Positions 8,731 through 15,948 of a stretch of DNA of 64,000 nt are shown here, piece after piece. How positions within the stretch are numbered: the first letter of the stretch is position 1; each line of letters opens with the position of its first letter. The notes under the pieces were generated by a model that was not told where the DNA came from, ran no database searches, and was given only the letters and a program-made list of their open reading frames with translations. The translations under genes were made by a program, and so were the position numbers. Source of the stretch: Saprospiraceae bacterium (GTDB lineage Bacteria; Bacteroidota; Bacteroidia; Chitinophagales; Saprospiraceae); NCBI GenBank assembly GCA_016719855.1, contig JADJYH010000081.1, positions 65,020 to 129,019 of the forward strand, given 5' to 3'.

Positions 8731-8814
8731 GCAAGGAAAATCAACGGTAAAAACCTCAAACAAGCGTGGCGTTCGTCGCAGCAATCTTGATATTTTCTCC
8801 ATGATTTTCCTTGC
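8731..8814 (+). promoter_or_regulatory. Structured leader ahead of the small kdp peptides
   Basis: GCAAGGAAAATCA at 8731-8743 and TGATTTTCCTTGC at 8802-8814 are perfect 13-base inverted repeats closing a 58-base loop. The loop contains a smaller GCG...CGC hairpin near 8770. The structure occupies the gap between the 8335-8631 gene and the kdpF region. It could be a cis-acting RNA that controls kdp expression or an intercistronic processing site; no known riboswitch class is recognisable. Confidence 0.45.
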
Positions 8815-8863
8815 CATTTTGAAATTGAAAATACTGTTTCACTTTTAATCAAAAGCCATAAAA

Positions 8864-8947
8864 ATGCTGACCATTATTTTGCTCGCAGCAGGAGTGCTTT
8901 GCTTCTTGCTTTTCTACAAATCCATTGATTTTTTTGAAAAAATCTAA
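8864..8947 (+). CDS. 27-residue membrane peptide preceding kdpF
   Basis: The reading frame MLTIILLAAGVLCFLLFYKS ends in IDFFEKI. It is a single hydrophobic helix with an aromatic, charged end, and it stops four bases before the kdpF start. Its position and composition indicate a small membrane subunit or KdpF-like peptide of the potassium pump. It could be a second KdpF-type lipid-like stabiliser of KdpA. I cannot assign a family. Confidence 0.6.
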   Translation: MLTIILLAAGVLCFLLFYKSIDFFEKI

Positions 8948-8951
8948 AACC

Positions 8952-9029
8952 ATGATTCCACTTTTCATTCTATCCATCCTGGCTTTCGGCTATATATGCT
9001 ATGTGTTGCTGAAGCCGGAAAGGTTTTAA
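8952..9029 (+). CDS. kdpF: Potassium-transporting ATPase subunit KdpF
   Basis: A 25-residue peptide, MIPLFILSILAFGYICYVLL followed by KPERF. The single transmembrane helix and the C-terminal KPE(R/K)F signature are those of KdpF, which acts as a protein lipid stabilising the KdpABC complex in the inner membrane. It directly precedes kdpA, separated by an imperfect inverted repeat array. Confidence 0.85.
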   Translation: MIPLFILSILAFGYICYVLLKPERF

Positions 9030-9105
9030 TTGAAATTGAGAAATTATGAAATTAGAAATTGCCATGCGCCGTCCCTAATTTCCCAATTTCCAATTTCCCA
9101 ATTTC
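9030..9105. repeat. Inverted repeat array between kdpF and kdpA
   Basis: The left part has GAAATT(A/G)-type units without C (for example TTGAAATTGAGAAATTATGA). The right part has CCAATTTCC units without G and ends six bases before the kdpA ATG. The arms pair imperfectly. It has the same architecture as the arrays at other gene junctions but a different unit. Confidence 0.6.
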
Positions 9106-9111
9106 CATCTT

Positions 9112-10806
9112 ATGAATACCGAAATTCTCGGCGTCATAGCCATTTACATTCTCATCGTTTTGCTGGCGTTGCCGCTCGGCAAATACATCGCAAAGGTATT
9201 TGCAGGTGAGCGAACCTGGCTCGACCCGGTCTTCAACCCATTAGAGCGGTTATTTTTCAAACTCAGCGGCATTGACCCGACGCTGGAAATGAACTGGAAG
9301 CACCACCTGGCGGCGCTGCTTGGTATCAACTTGCTGTGGTTTCTGCTCGCCATGTTCGTGCTGATGAACCAAGGTTGGCTGCCCTGGAATCCCGACGGCA
9401 ACCCGTCCATGTCGCCGCACCTTGCGTTCAACACGGCGGTGTCTTTCCTCGTCAACTGCAACTTGCAGCACTACTCCGGCGAGACGGGGATGAGCTACTT
9501 GGGGCAGGTGTTCTGCCTGATGTTCCTCCAGTTCGTGACGGCGGGCACGGGCATGGCGGCGGCGGCGGCGGTGTTCAACGCCATGCGGGAGCGCTCGGCA
9601 ACCCACTTCGGCAATTTTTACAACTACTTCCTTAAAAGCTGCACCCGCATCCTGTTGCCCGTAGCGTTCGTGGCGGCCATTGTGCTGGCTTTCAGCGGAA
9701 CACCGATGACCTTCGAGGGCAAGGACTCGATGATTACGATGCAGGGCGATACCGTGCAGGTGAGCCGTGGCCCCGTGGCGGCCTTCGTTGCCATCAAACA
9801 AGCGGGCACGAATGGCGGCGGTTTTTACGGCGTCAACTCGGCACACCCGCTCGAAAACCCAGACTACCTGACCAATGCTGTGGAGAACATCCTCATCCTG
9901 ATTATCCCGATAGCGATGGTGTTTGCCCTCGGTTTTTACCTCAACCGCCGCAAGCTGGCGTGGATGATTTTCGGGGTGATGACGCTCGGCTTCCTGCTGC
10001 TCTCGCTGCCCTCCATTTACAGCGAAATGCAGCCCTCACCAATCGCCAACCAGCTCGGCATAGACGGCTCGGCGGGCAACATGGAGGGCAAGGAAACCCG
10101 GCTTGGGGCGGCTGCCAGTGCCTTTTGGGGCATCAGCACCACCGCCACATCCAACGGCTCGGTGAACTCCATGCACGACAGCCACACGCCCCTCAGCGGC
10201 GCCATGCAACTGATTGACATGATGATAAATTCGCTATACGGTGGCGTGGGCGTGGGCTTCCTGAACTTCTATATTTTCATCATCCTCGCCGTGTTCATCA
10301 GCGGCCTGATGGTAGGGCGAACGCCAGAGTTTTTGGGCAAAAAAGTGGAGGCACGGGAGATGAAAATCGCCCTCATCATTGCCTTGCTGCACCCGTTCAT
10401 CATACTGGTCGGCACAGCGCTGTCTGCCTTCATTTTTTACCATAACCCCGAAATCGGTTGGCTGAACAACCCCGGCAACCACGGCTTTTCGGAGATGCTC
10501 TACGAGTACACCTCCGCCGCCGCCAACAACGGCAGCGGCTTCGAGGGCTTGGGTGACAACACGCCCTGGTGGAACATTAGTACAGGCTTTGTGCTGTTGC
10601 TGGGGCGTTACCTACCCATCATCGGGCCAGTGGCCATCGCAGGTATTCTGGCCAATAAGAAATACATCCCAGAATCGGCAGGTACGCTTAAAACAGACAC
10701 TGGCACCTTCGGATTGATGGTCTTTGCCGTGATTTTCTTGGTGGCTGCGCTGGCGTTTTTCCCGGCACTGGCACTGGGCCCACTGGCGGAATATTTTAAC
10801 CATTAA
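9112..10806 (+). CDS. kdpA: Potassium-transporting ATPase subunit KdpA
   Basis: At 564 residues this has the usual KdpA length. It is the channel-like, potassium-selective subunit of the KdpFABC P-type ATPase, with about ten transmembrane helices. Characteristic segments include NWKHHLAALLGINLLWF, the pore-region sequence NGGGFYGVNSAHPLENP, and TSAAANNGSGFEGLGDNTPW near the C-terminus. It stands between kdpF and kdpB in the standard order. A perfect hairpin separates it from kdpB. Confidence 0.97.
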   Translation: MNTEILGVIAIYILIVLLALPLGKYIAKVFAGERTWLDPVFNPLERLFFKLSGIDPTLEMNWKHHLAALLGINLLWFLLAMFVLMNQGWLPWNPDGNPSMSPHLAFNTAVSFLVNCNLQHYSGETGMSYLGQVFCLMFLQFVTAGTGMAAAAAVFNAMRERSATHFGNFYNYFLKSCTRILLPVAFVAAIVLAFSGTPMTFEGKDSMITMQGDTVQVSRGPVAAFVAIKQAGTNGGGFYGVNSAHPLENPDYLTNAVENILILIIPIAMVFALGFYLNRRKLAWMIFGVMTLGFLLLSLPSIYSEMQPSPIANQLGIDGSAGNMEGKETRLGAAASAFWGISTTATSNGSVNSMHDSHTPLSGAMQLIDMMINSLYGGVGVGFLNFYIFIILAVFISGLMVGRTPEFLGKKVEAREMKIALIIALLHPFIILVGTALSAFIFYHNPEIGWLNNPGNHGFSEMLYEYTSAAANNGSGFEGLGDNTPWWNISTGFVLLLGRYLPIIGPVAIAGILANKKYIPESAGTLKTDTGTFGLMVFAVIFLVAALAFFPALALGPLAEYFNH

Positions 10807-10809
10807 AAC

Positions 10810-10842
10810 AACGTCGGGGAGGTTTAGAACCTCCCCGACGTT
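10810..10842. repeat. Perfect 15-bp hairpin between kdpA and kdpB
   Basis: AACGTCGGGGAGGTT and AACCTCCCCGACGTT pair fully around a three-base loop just after the kdpA stop. It lacks a T tract, so it probably works as an mRNA stabiliser or a partial attenuator that sets the kdpA to kdpB ratio. Its form suggests a dispersed palindromic repeat. Confidence 0.7.
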
Positions 10843-10857
10843 TAAAGAAATCGAAAA

Positions 10858-12936
10858 ATGAAACGTAAAAATACCTCGACCTCCCTTTTCCAAGCGTCGC
10901 TGCTGCGGGAGGCGTTCAAACAATCATTCGTCAAACTCTCCCCAGCGGTCATGTTCCGCAACCCCGTCATGTTCCTCGTGTACATGGGCATGTTCGTCAT
11001 GCTCGGCGTGGTCGTGTGGATTGCAGCGGGGGAAACCTCACAAGGCAGTCTGGCTTACAACCTGCTTGTGCTGGTCATTCTGTTCCTGACGGTGCTGTTC
11101 GCTAATTTTGCGGAGGCCATCGCCGAGGCGAGGGGCAAGGCACAGGCCGATTCGCTCCGCAAAACACGGGAGGACACGCCCGCCAAGAAAATCTCCACCA
11201 TGGAGGACGGTGCGCTTGCCATCCACCAAACCGTGCCTTCTTCTTCGTTAACACAAGGCGATATTTTCGTTTGCGAAGCTGGAGATATCATTCCCGCCGA
11301 CGGCGAAATCATCAAAGGTTTGGCGACGATTGACGAGAGCGCCATCACGGGCGAAAGTGCCCCGGTCATCCGGGAGGCGGGCGGCGACAAAAGCTCCGTC
11401 ACGGGCGGCACGAAGGTGCTTTCCGACCGCATTTATGTGCAGGTGACCACCAAGCCCGGCGAGAGTTTTTTGGACAAAATGATAGCCCTGGTGGAAGGCG
11501 CCAGCCGCCAAAAAACGCCCAATGAGATTGCGCTGACCATCCTCTTGGCCGGCTTCACATTGGTGTTCGTCATCGTCTGCGTCACCTTGCAGCCGTTTGC
11601 GCTGTACGCTGGGGCGAACATCCCAATCGCCGCCTACATCTCGCTGTTCGTCTGCCTCATCCCCACCACCATCGGGGCGCTACTCTCTGCCATCGGCATT
11701 GCGGGCATGGACCGGGCGCTTCGGGCAAACGTTATTGCCAAATCAGGCAAGGCAGTGGAAACGGCGGGCGACATTGATACGCTGCTGCTCGACAAGACCG
11801 GCACCATCACCATCGGCAACCGCAAGGCCACGCATTTTTATCCCGCTCCAGGCATGGATTTGATAAAAATGACCACAGCCGCCGTGCTCGGCTCGCAGGC
11901 CGACGACACGCCGGAGGGAAAGTCCATCATCGAATTGGCGCAGAACAGCAGCGTTAAACTCCCCGCTCATCCAGGACAGGGGCAGGGGGTGAGGTATATT
12001 AAATTCACCGCTGAAACCCGCTCCTCTGGTGTGGACCTGCCGAGTGGCATCCGCATCCGAAAAGGGGCTTACGACGCCATCAAATTGCAGGTGGAAAAAG
12101 CGGGCAACCCCTTCCCCGACAAGGTGACAGAAGTGGTGAAAAAAATCTCCGCCAATGGCGGCACTCCGCTCGTAGTCATTGAAAATGAGCAAGTTGTGGG
12201 CACCATCGAGTTGCAGGACAGCATCAAGCCGGGCATCAGCGAACGCTTCGACCGCCTTCGGAAAATGGGCGTGAAGACCGTCATGGTCACGGGTGACAAT
12301 CCGCTCACCGCCAAGTTCATCGCTGAAAAAGCGGGTGTGGACGACTACATCGCCGAAGCCAAACCGGAGGACAAGATGAACTACATCAAGGCCGAGCAAC
12401 ACAACGGAAAGCTCGTGGCGATGATGGGCGACGGCACCAACGACGCCCCTGCCCTCGCCCAGGCCGACGTGGGCGTGGCGATGAACAGCGGCACCGCCGC
12501 CGCCAAGGAGGCCGGTAATATGGTGGACCTCGACAACGACCCGACCAAGCTCATCGAAGTGGTGGAAATCGGGAAACAACTGCTGATGACCCGTGGTACG
12601 CTCACGACGTTCAGCATCGCCAACGACGTGGCGAAGTATTTTGCCATCGTCCCGGCGCTGTTCATCACGAGCATCCCGGCGCTGAATGCGCTGAATATCA
12701 TGCACTTGCACAGCCCGGAGAGCGCCATTTTATCAGCGATTATTTTCAATGCCATCATCATCCCGATGCTCATCCCGCTGGCATTGCGTGGGGTGAAATA
12801 TCGCCCCATCGGCGCCTCGGCGCTGCTGCAACGCAACCTGTTGGTGTACGGGCTGGGCGGGGTGCTGGTGCCGTTTGTGGGGATAAAGTTGATTGACTTG
12901 GCGGTGAGCGTTTTTTCTAATGTTGAGGAGGTTTAG
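10858..12936 (+). CDS. kdpB: Potassium-transporting ATPase ATP-binding subunit KdpB
   Basis: This 692-residue P-type ATPase has the phosphorylation motif DKTGTIT around Asp312, the actuator TGES motif, and the hinge GDGTNDAPAL. KdpB hydrolyses ATP to drive potassium uptake through KdpA. The nucleotide-binding region has a Gly- and Pro-rich piece, LPAHPGQGQGV, where relatives have a short loop; the frame is intact. The last codons (VEEV) lie in the left arm of the following inverted repeat. Confidence 0.97.
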   Translation: MKRKNTSTSLFQASLLREAFKQSFVKLSPAVMFRNPVMFLVYMGMFVMLGVVVWIAAGETSQGSLAYNLLVLVILFLTVLFANFAEAIAEARGKAQADSLRKTREDTPAKKISTMEDGALAIHQTVPSSSLTQGDIFVCEAGDIIPADGEIIKGLATIDESAITGESAPVIREAGGDKSSVTGGTKVLSDRIYVQVTTKPGESFLDKMIALVEGASRQKTPNEIALTILLAGFTLVFVIVCVTLQPFALYAGANIPIAAYISLFVCLIPTTIGALLSAIGIAGMDRALRANVIAKSGKAVETAGDIDTLLLDKTGTITIGNRKATHFYPAPGMDLIKMTTAAVLGSQADDTPEGKSIIELAQNSSVKLPAHPGQGQGVRYIKFTAETRSSGVDLPSGIRIRKGAYDAIKLQVEKAGNPFPDKVTEVVKKISANGGTPLVVIENEQVVGTIELQDSIKPGISERFDRLRKMGVKTVMVTGDNPLTAKFIAEKAGVDDYIAEAKPEDKMNYIKAEQHNGKLVAMMGDGTNDAPALAQADVGVAMNSGTAAAKEAGNMVDLDNDPTKLIEVVEIGKQLLMTRGTLTTFSIANDVAKYFAIVPALFITSIPALNALNIMHLHSPESAILSAIIFNAIIIPMLIPLALRGVKYRPIGASALLQRNLLVYGLGGVLVPFVGIKLIDLAVSVFSNVEEV

Positions 12937-12990
12937 ATGGTTTGATAAGGTTGTAGTCAATCCTAAACCATCAACCCTATCCTCAACCTT
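12922..12990. repeat. Inverted repeat array between kdpB and kdpC
   Basis: GTTGAGGAGGTTTAGATGG on the left, overlapping the kdpB stop, is an imperfect complement of the right arm CCATCAACCCTATCCTCAAC. The right arm ends 16 bases before the kdpC ATG. The left arm is poor in C and the right arm poor in G. Confidence 0.65.
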
Positions 12991-13005
12991 ATAAACCTGC
13001 ATAAA

Positions 13006-13566
13006 ATGAAAGAACCACTTCTTCCCGCACTCAAAATGACACTGCTCACACTTGTGCTTTTCTCTGGCGTTTACACGCTGGCAGTGTGGGGCATCGCCCA
13101 ACTCGCCCCGAACGGTGGCGAGGGCGAAATCATCACGCACAATGGCAAAACCTACTATGAAAACGTTGGGCAGCAATTCACCGAAGACCGCTACTTTTGG
13201 TCACGCCCATCCGCTGTGGATTACAATGCCGCAGGTTCCGGGGGCAGCAACAAAGCCGCCTCGAACCCCGACTATGTGGCGACCGTGCAGGCGAGGATTG
13301 ACAGTTTTTTGGTGCATAATCCCGGCGTTTCGAAGGCGGAAATCCCCGTTGACATCGTGACGGCATCGGGCAGTGGCCTCGACCCGCATATCTCGCCAAA
13401 GGCGGCGCAGTTGCAGGTGCAGCGCATTGCCCGTGTGCGGAATTTGCCACTAGAAAAAGTGCAGGCACTTGTTGCGGAGCATACCGAGAAACCGCTGCTC
13501 GGCTTCCTCGGACCGGAGCGGGTGCATGTGCTGAAACTGAACATTGCATTGGACAATCTTAAATAG
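13006..13566 (+). CDS. kdpC: Potassium-transporting ATPase subunit KdpC
   Basis: A 186-residue protein with one N-terminal membrane helix (LLTLVLFSGVYTLAVWGIAQ) and a periplasmic domain that holds the family signature YFWSRPSAVDYNAAGSGGSN and SGLDPHISP. KdpC is the assembly and catalytic chaperone subunit of the Kdp pump. It closes the structural kdp genes. Confidence 0.96.
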   Translation: MKEPLLPALKMTLLTLVLFSGVYTLAVWGIAQLAPNGGEGEIITHNGKTYYENVGQQFTEDRYFWSRPSAVDYNAAGSGGSNKAASNPDYVATVQARIDSFLVHNPGVSKAEIPVDIVTASGSGLDPHISPKAAQLQVQRIARVRNLPLEKVQALVAEHTEKPLLGFLGPERVHVLKLNIALDNLK

Positions 13567-13650
13567 GTTGATAAGGGTTGATGAAGTTGATTAAGGTTGA
13601 TAATCAGCACCTTATCAACTTCATCAACCCTTATCAATCATCATCAACCT
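13564..13650. repeat. Inverted repeat array between kdpC and the porin
   Basis: TAGGTTGATAAGGGTTGATG-type units on the left face their complement, CTTATCAACTTCATCAACCC, on the right. The right arm ends seven bases before the porin ATG. The left arm begins at the kdpC stop codon itself. Confidence 0.75.
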
Positions 13651-13656
13651 AATAAA

Positions 13657-14742
13657 ATGAAACTCAAATTTCTTGAAATCACCGCCCTCGTTTGCCTCTT
13701 TACAACCATGCAAATGAGCGCCCAAAGCGATTCTACTTCGCTAACTTTTTCAGGCTACGCCGAAACGTATTACGCCTATGACCTCGGCGAACCAGACCAC
13801 CACAACCGCCCCGGTTTCATATATTCGCACAACCGGCACAACGAATTCAACCTGAACCTCGGTTACCTCAAAGCAGCCTACGCTGCACCGAACGTTCGGG
13901 CGAACCTGGCATTGGCTGCTGGCACATACATGAACGCCAATCTCGCTGCCGAGCCGGGCGTTTTGCGGAATATTTTTGAGGCAAATGCGGGTGTCAAGCT
14001 GTCCAAAAACTCGGAAACCTGGGTCGATGCGGGCATTTTCGCCTCGCATATCGGCTTCGAGAGCGCCATCAGCAAGGACTGCTGGACGCTGACCCGCAGC
14101 ATCCTGGCAGAGAACTCGCCGTACTACGAGAGCGGCGTGAAACTCTCGCACACCACCGCCGACGGTCAGTGGTTTCTCTCCGCCCTTGTGCTCAACGGCT
14201 GGCAGCGCATCCAGCGGGTGGACGGCAACAACACCCCGGCTTTTGGAACGCAAATCACCTTCAAGCCGACAGAGAACATCACGCTCAACAGCAGTACATT
14301 CATCGGCAGCGACAAACCGGATGATGTTCGCCAAATGCGGTATTTTCACAATTTTTATGGCATATTTAAACTGGGCGAGCAGTGGGCTGCCACCCTCGGC
14401 TTCGACTACGGGGCGGAGCAGGTGAGCAAGGGCGACAGCGACAAAAACACTTGGTATTCGCCGGTTTTAATGCTGAAATATGCGCCCGGCGGCAGGTGGT
14501 CGGTGGCAGGTAGGGCGGAATATTACGCTGACGAAAACGGCGTCATCATCGCCACTGGCACGCCAAATGGCTTCAAGACGCTCGGTTTTTCGCTGAACCT
14601 GGACTGCGCCGTGCGGGACAACGTACTCTGGCGCATCGAGGGTCGTGGATTCAGCAGCGAAGACGATATTTTTACCGACAAAGACGGTGCGGCGAGCAGC
14701 GGGAATTTTTTCCTGATAACTTCGCTGGCGGTTAGTTTTTGA
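13657..14742 (+). CDS. Outer-membrane porin (OmpL/beta-barrel porin-2-like)
   Basis: A 361-residue protein with a signal peptide ending at MSA-Q and many alternating beta strands, ending in the outer-membrane signature ITSLAVSF. The FSGYAETYYAYDLGEPDHHN opening and the NRHNEFNLNLGYLKA segment match the porin family that stands between kdpC and kdpD in many Bacteroidota. It may admit potassium or other small solutes, which is inference from position. ATG at 13657 is preferred over upstream starts because the signal peptide begins there. Confidence 0.85.
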   Translation: MKLKFLEITALVCLFTTMQMSAQSDSTSLTFSGYAETYYAYDLGEPDHHNRPGFIYSHNRHNEFNLNLGYLKAAYAAPNVRANLALAAGTYMNANLAAEPGVLRNIFEANAGVKLSKNSETWVDAGIFASHIGFESAISKDCWTLTRSILAENSPYYESGVKLSHTTADGQWFLSALVLNGWQRIQRVDGNNTPAFGTQITFKPTENITLNSSTFIGSDKPDDVRQMRYFHNFYGIFKLGEQWAATLGFDYGAEQVSKGDSDKNTWYSPVLMLKYAPGGRWSVAGRAEYYADENGVIIATGTPNGFKTLGFSLNLDCAVRDNVLWRIEGRGFSSEDDIFTDKDGAASSGNFFLITSLAVSF

Positions 14743-14809
14743 GATTGGAAAGCCCGAAGGGATTTATTGGCGATATTCAGGCCTAGAAATCCCTTCGGGC
14801 TTTCCAATC
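14743..14809. terminator. Perfect 23-bp hairpin between porin and kdpD
   Basis: The arm at 14743-14765, which contains GGAAAGCCCGAAGGG, is fully complementary to the arm at 14787-14809 around a 21-base loop. It starts right after the porin stop and ends 14 bases before the kdpD ATG. It may end most transcripts from the kdpFABC-porin unit or block nucleases. Confidence 0.75.
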
Positions 14810-14823
14810 CTTAAGTTCGAGCA

Positions 14824-15948
14824 ATGACGGAAAAAGAACACAACGTCCAGTATTTCCTCGACTTGATTAAGAAATCGAGGCGGGGGAAGTTCAAGGTTTA
14901 TATCGGCATGAGTGCCGGGGTGGGCAAGACTTTTCGCATGTTACAGGAGGCGCAGTCGCTGCTGCGCAATGGGGTGGACGTGAAAATCGGTTACGTGGAA
15001 ACGCACGGGCGCAAGGAGACCGTCGAACTGCTCGAAGGATTGCCGGTCATCCCACGGCGCAAGCTGTTTTACAAGGGAAAAGAACTGGAGGAGATGGACT
15101 TGCAAGCCATCCTCAACCTCCGCCCGGAAATCGTCATCGTGGACGAACTGGCGCACACCAACATCGAAGGCAGCAAAAACGAGAAGCGCTGGCAGGACGT
15201 GATGGATATCCTCGAAGCAGGCATCAACGTGGTCAGCGCCGTGAACATCCAGCACATCGAGAGCCTGAACGAGAACGTGCGCAGCATCACGGGCGTGGAA
15301 GTGCAGGAGCGGGTGCCCGACTCGGTGCTGGCCCAGGCGGACGAGGTGGTGAACATTGACCTGACTTCCGACGAACTGATTACCCGCCTGAAAGAAGGCA
15401 AAATCTACGCCCCGGACAAGGTGGAAACGGCGCTCCGCAATTTTTTCAAGGCCGAACATATCCTGCAACTGCGAGAGCTGGCACTAAAAGAAGTTGCGAC
15501 GCAAGTGGAGCGCAAGGTGGAAACGGAGATTCCCCGCAATGCCGGACTGCGCATTGAGCGGTTCCTCGCCTGCATCAGCAGCAACGAAAAAACGGCGAGG
15601 ACGGTCATCCGAAAAACCGCCCGGTTGGCCAATTATTACAACAGCAAATGGTACGTGCTGTACGTGCAAACACCCCGTGAAAGCCCCGACAAGATACCGC
15701 TCGACAAGCAACGGCATTTGATCAACAACTTCAAAATGGCGACGGAAATGGGTGCTGAAATCATCCGATTAACCGACCATAATGTGTCAAAAGCAATATT
15801 TGAAGAAGCCGAAAAAAGGCAAGTTACGACCGTGTGCATCGGCAAGCCGCATATCAATTTGTTTAGGATTATCCTTGCAACCAATCTTTTTAATCAATTA
15901 TTGAGGAAGCTTTCCAGTTCGGATATCGACCTTATTATTTTATCGTGA
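14824..15948 (+). CDS. kdpD: KdpD N-terminal sensor half (KdpD domain plus USP-like domain)
   Basis: The 374-residue protein holds the KdpD domain, with a Walker A motif GMSAGVGKT at residues 28-36 and the VDELAHTN motif. A universal-stress-like domain starts near residue 245 (FLACISSNEKTARTVIRKTA). It stops where full-length KdpD would enter its membrane and kinase parts, which are encoded by the next gene. This split form is common in the phylum. The N-terminal half senses potassium and binds nucleotides, possibly c-di-AMP through the USP part. The stop TGA overlaps the ATG of the kinase gene by one base, so translation is coupled. Confidence 0.92.
   Translation: MTEKEHNVQYFLDLIKKSRRGKFKVYIGMSAGVGKTFRMLQEAQSLLRNGVDVKIGYVETHGRKETVELLEGLPVIPRRKLFYKGKELEEMDLQAILNLRPEIVIVDELAHTNIEGSKNEKRWQDVMDILEAGINVVSAVNIQHIESLNENVRSITGVEVQERVPDSVLAQADEVVNIDLTSDELITRLKEGKIYAPDKVETALRNFFKAEHILQLRELALKEVATQVERKVETEIPRNAGLRIERFLACISSNEKTARTVIRKTARLANYYNSKWYVLYVQTPRESPDKIPLDKQRHLINNFKMATEMGAEIIRLTDHNVSKAIFEEAEKRQVTTVCIGKPHINLFRIILATNLFNQLLRKLSSSDIDLIILS

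Noticed and set aside
8725..8790. 21-residue basic leader peptide frame before kdpF
   Set aside because: It lies inside the inverted repeat structure and has no further support; I treat the region as a structured leader.
11950..12000. Gly/Pro-rich piece in KdpB taken as an inserted repeat
   Set aside because: The frame and flanking motifs are intact and no second copy is visible in the window, so it may be a normal loop.
13564..13650. Possible CRISPR array in the repeat-rich junctions
   Set aside because: Units are only 7-12 bases, vary in sequence and have no spacers; the two halves are complementary instead.
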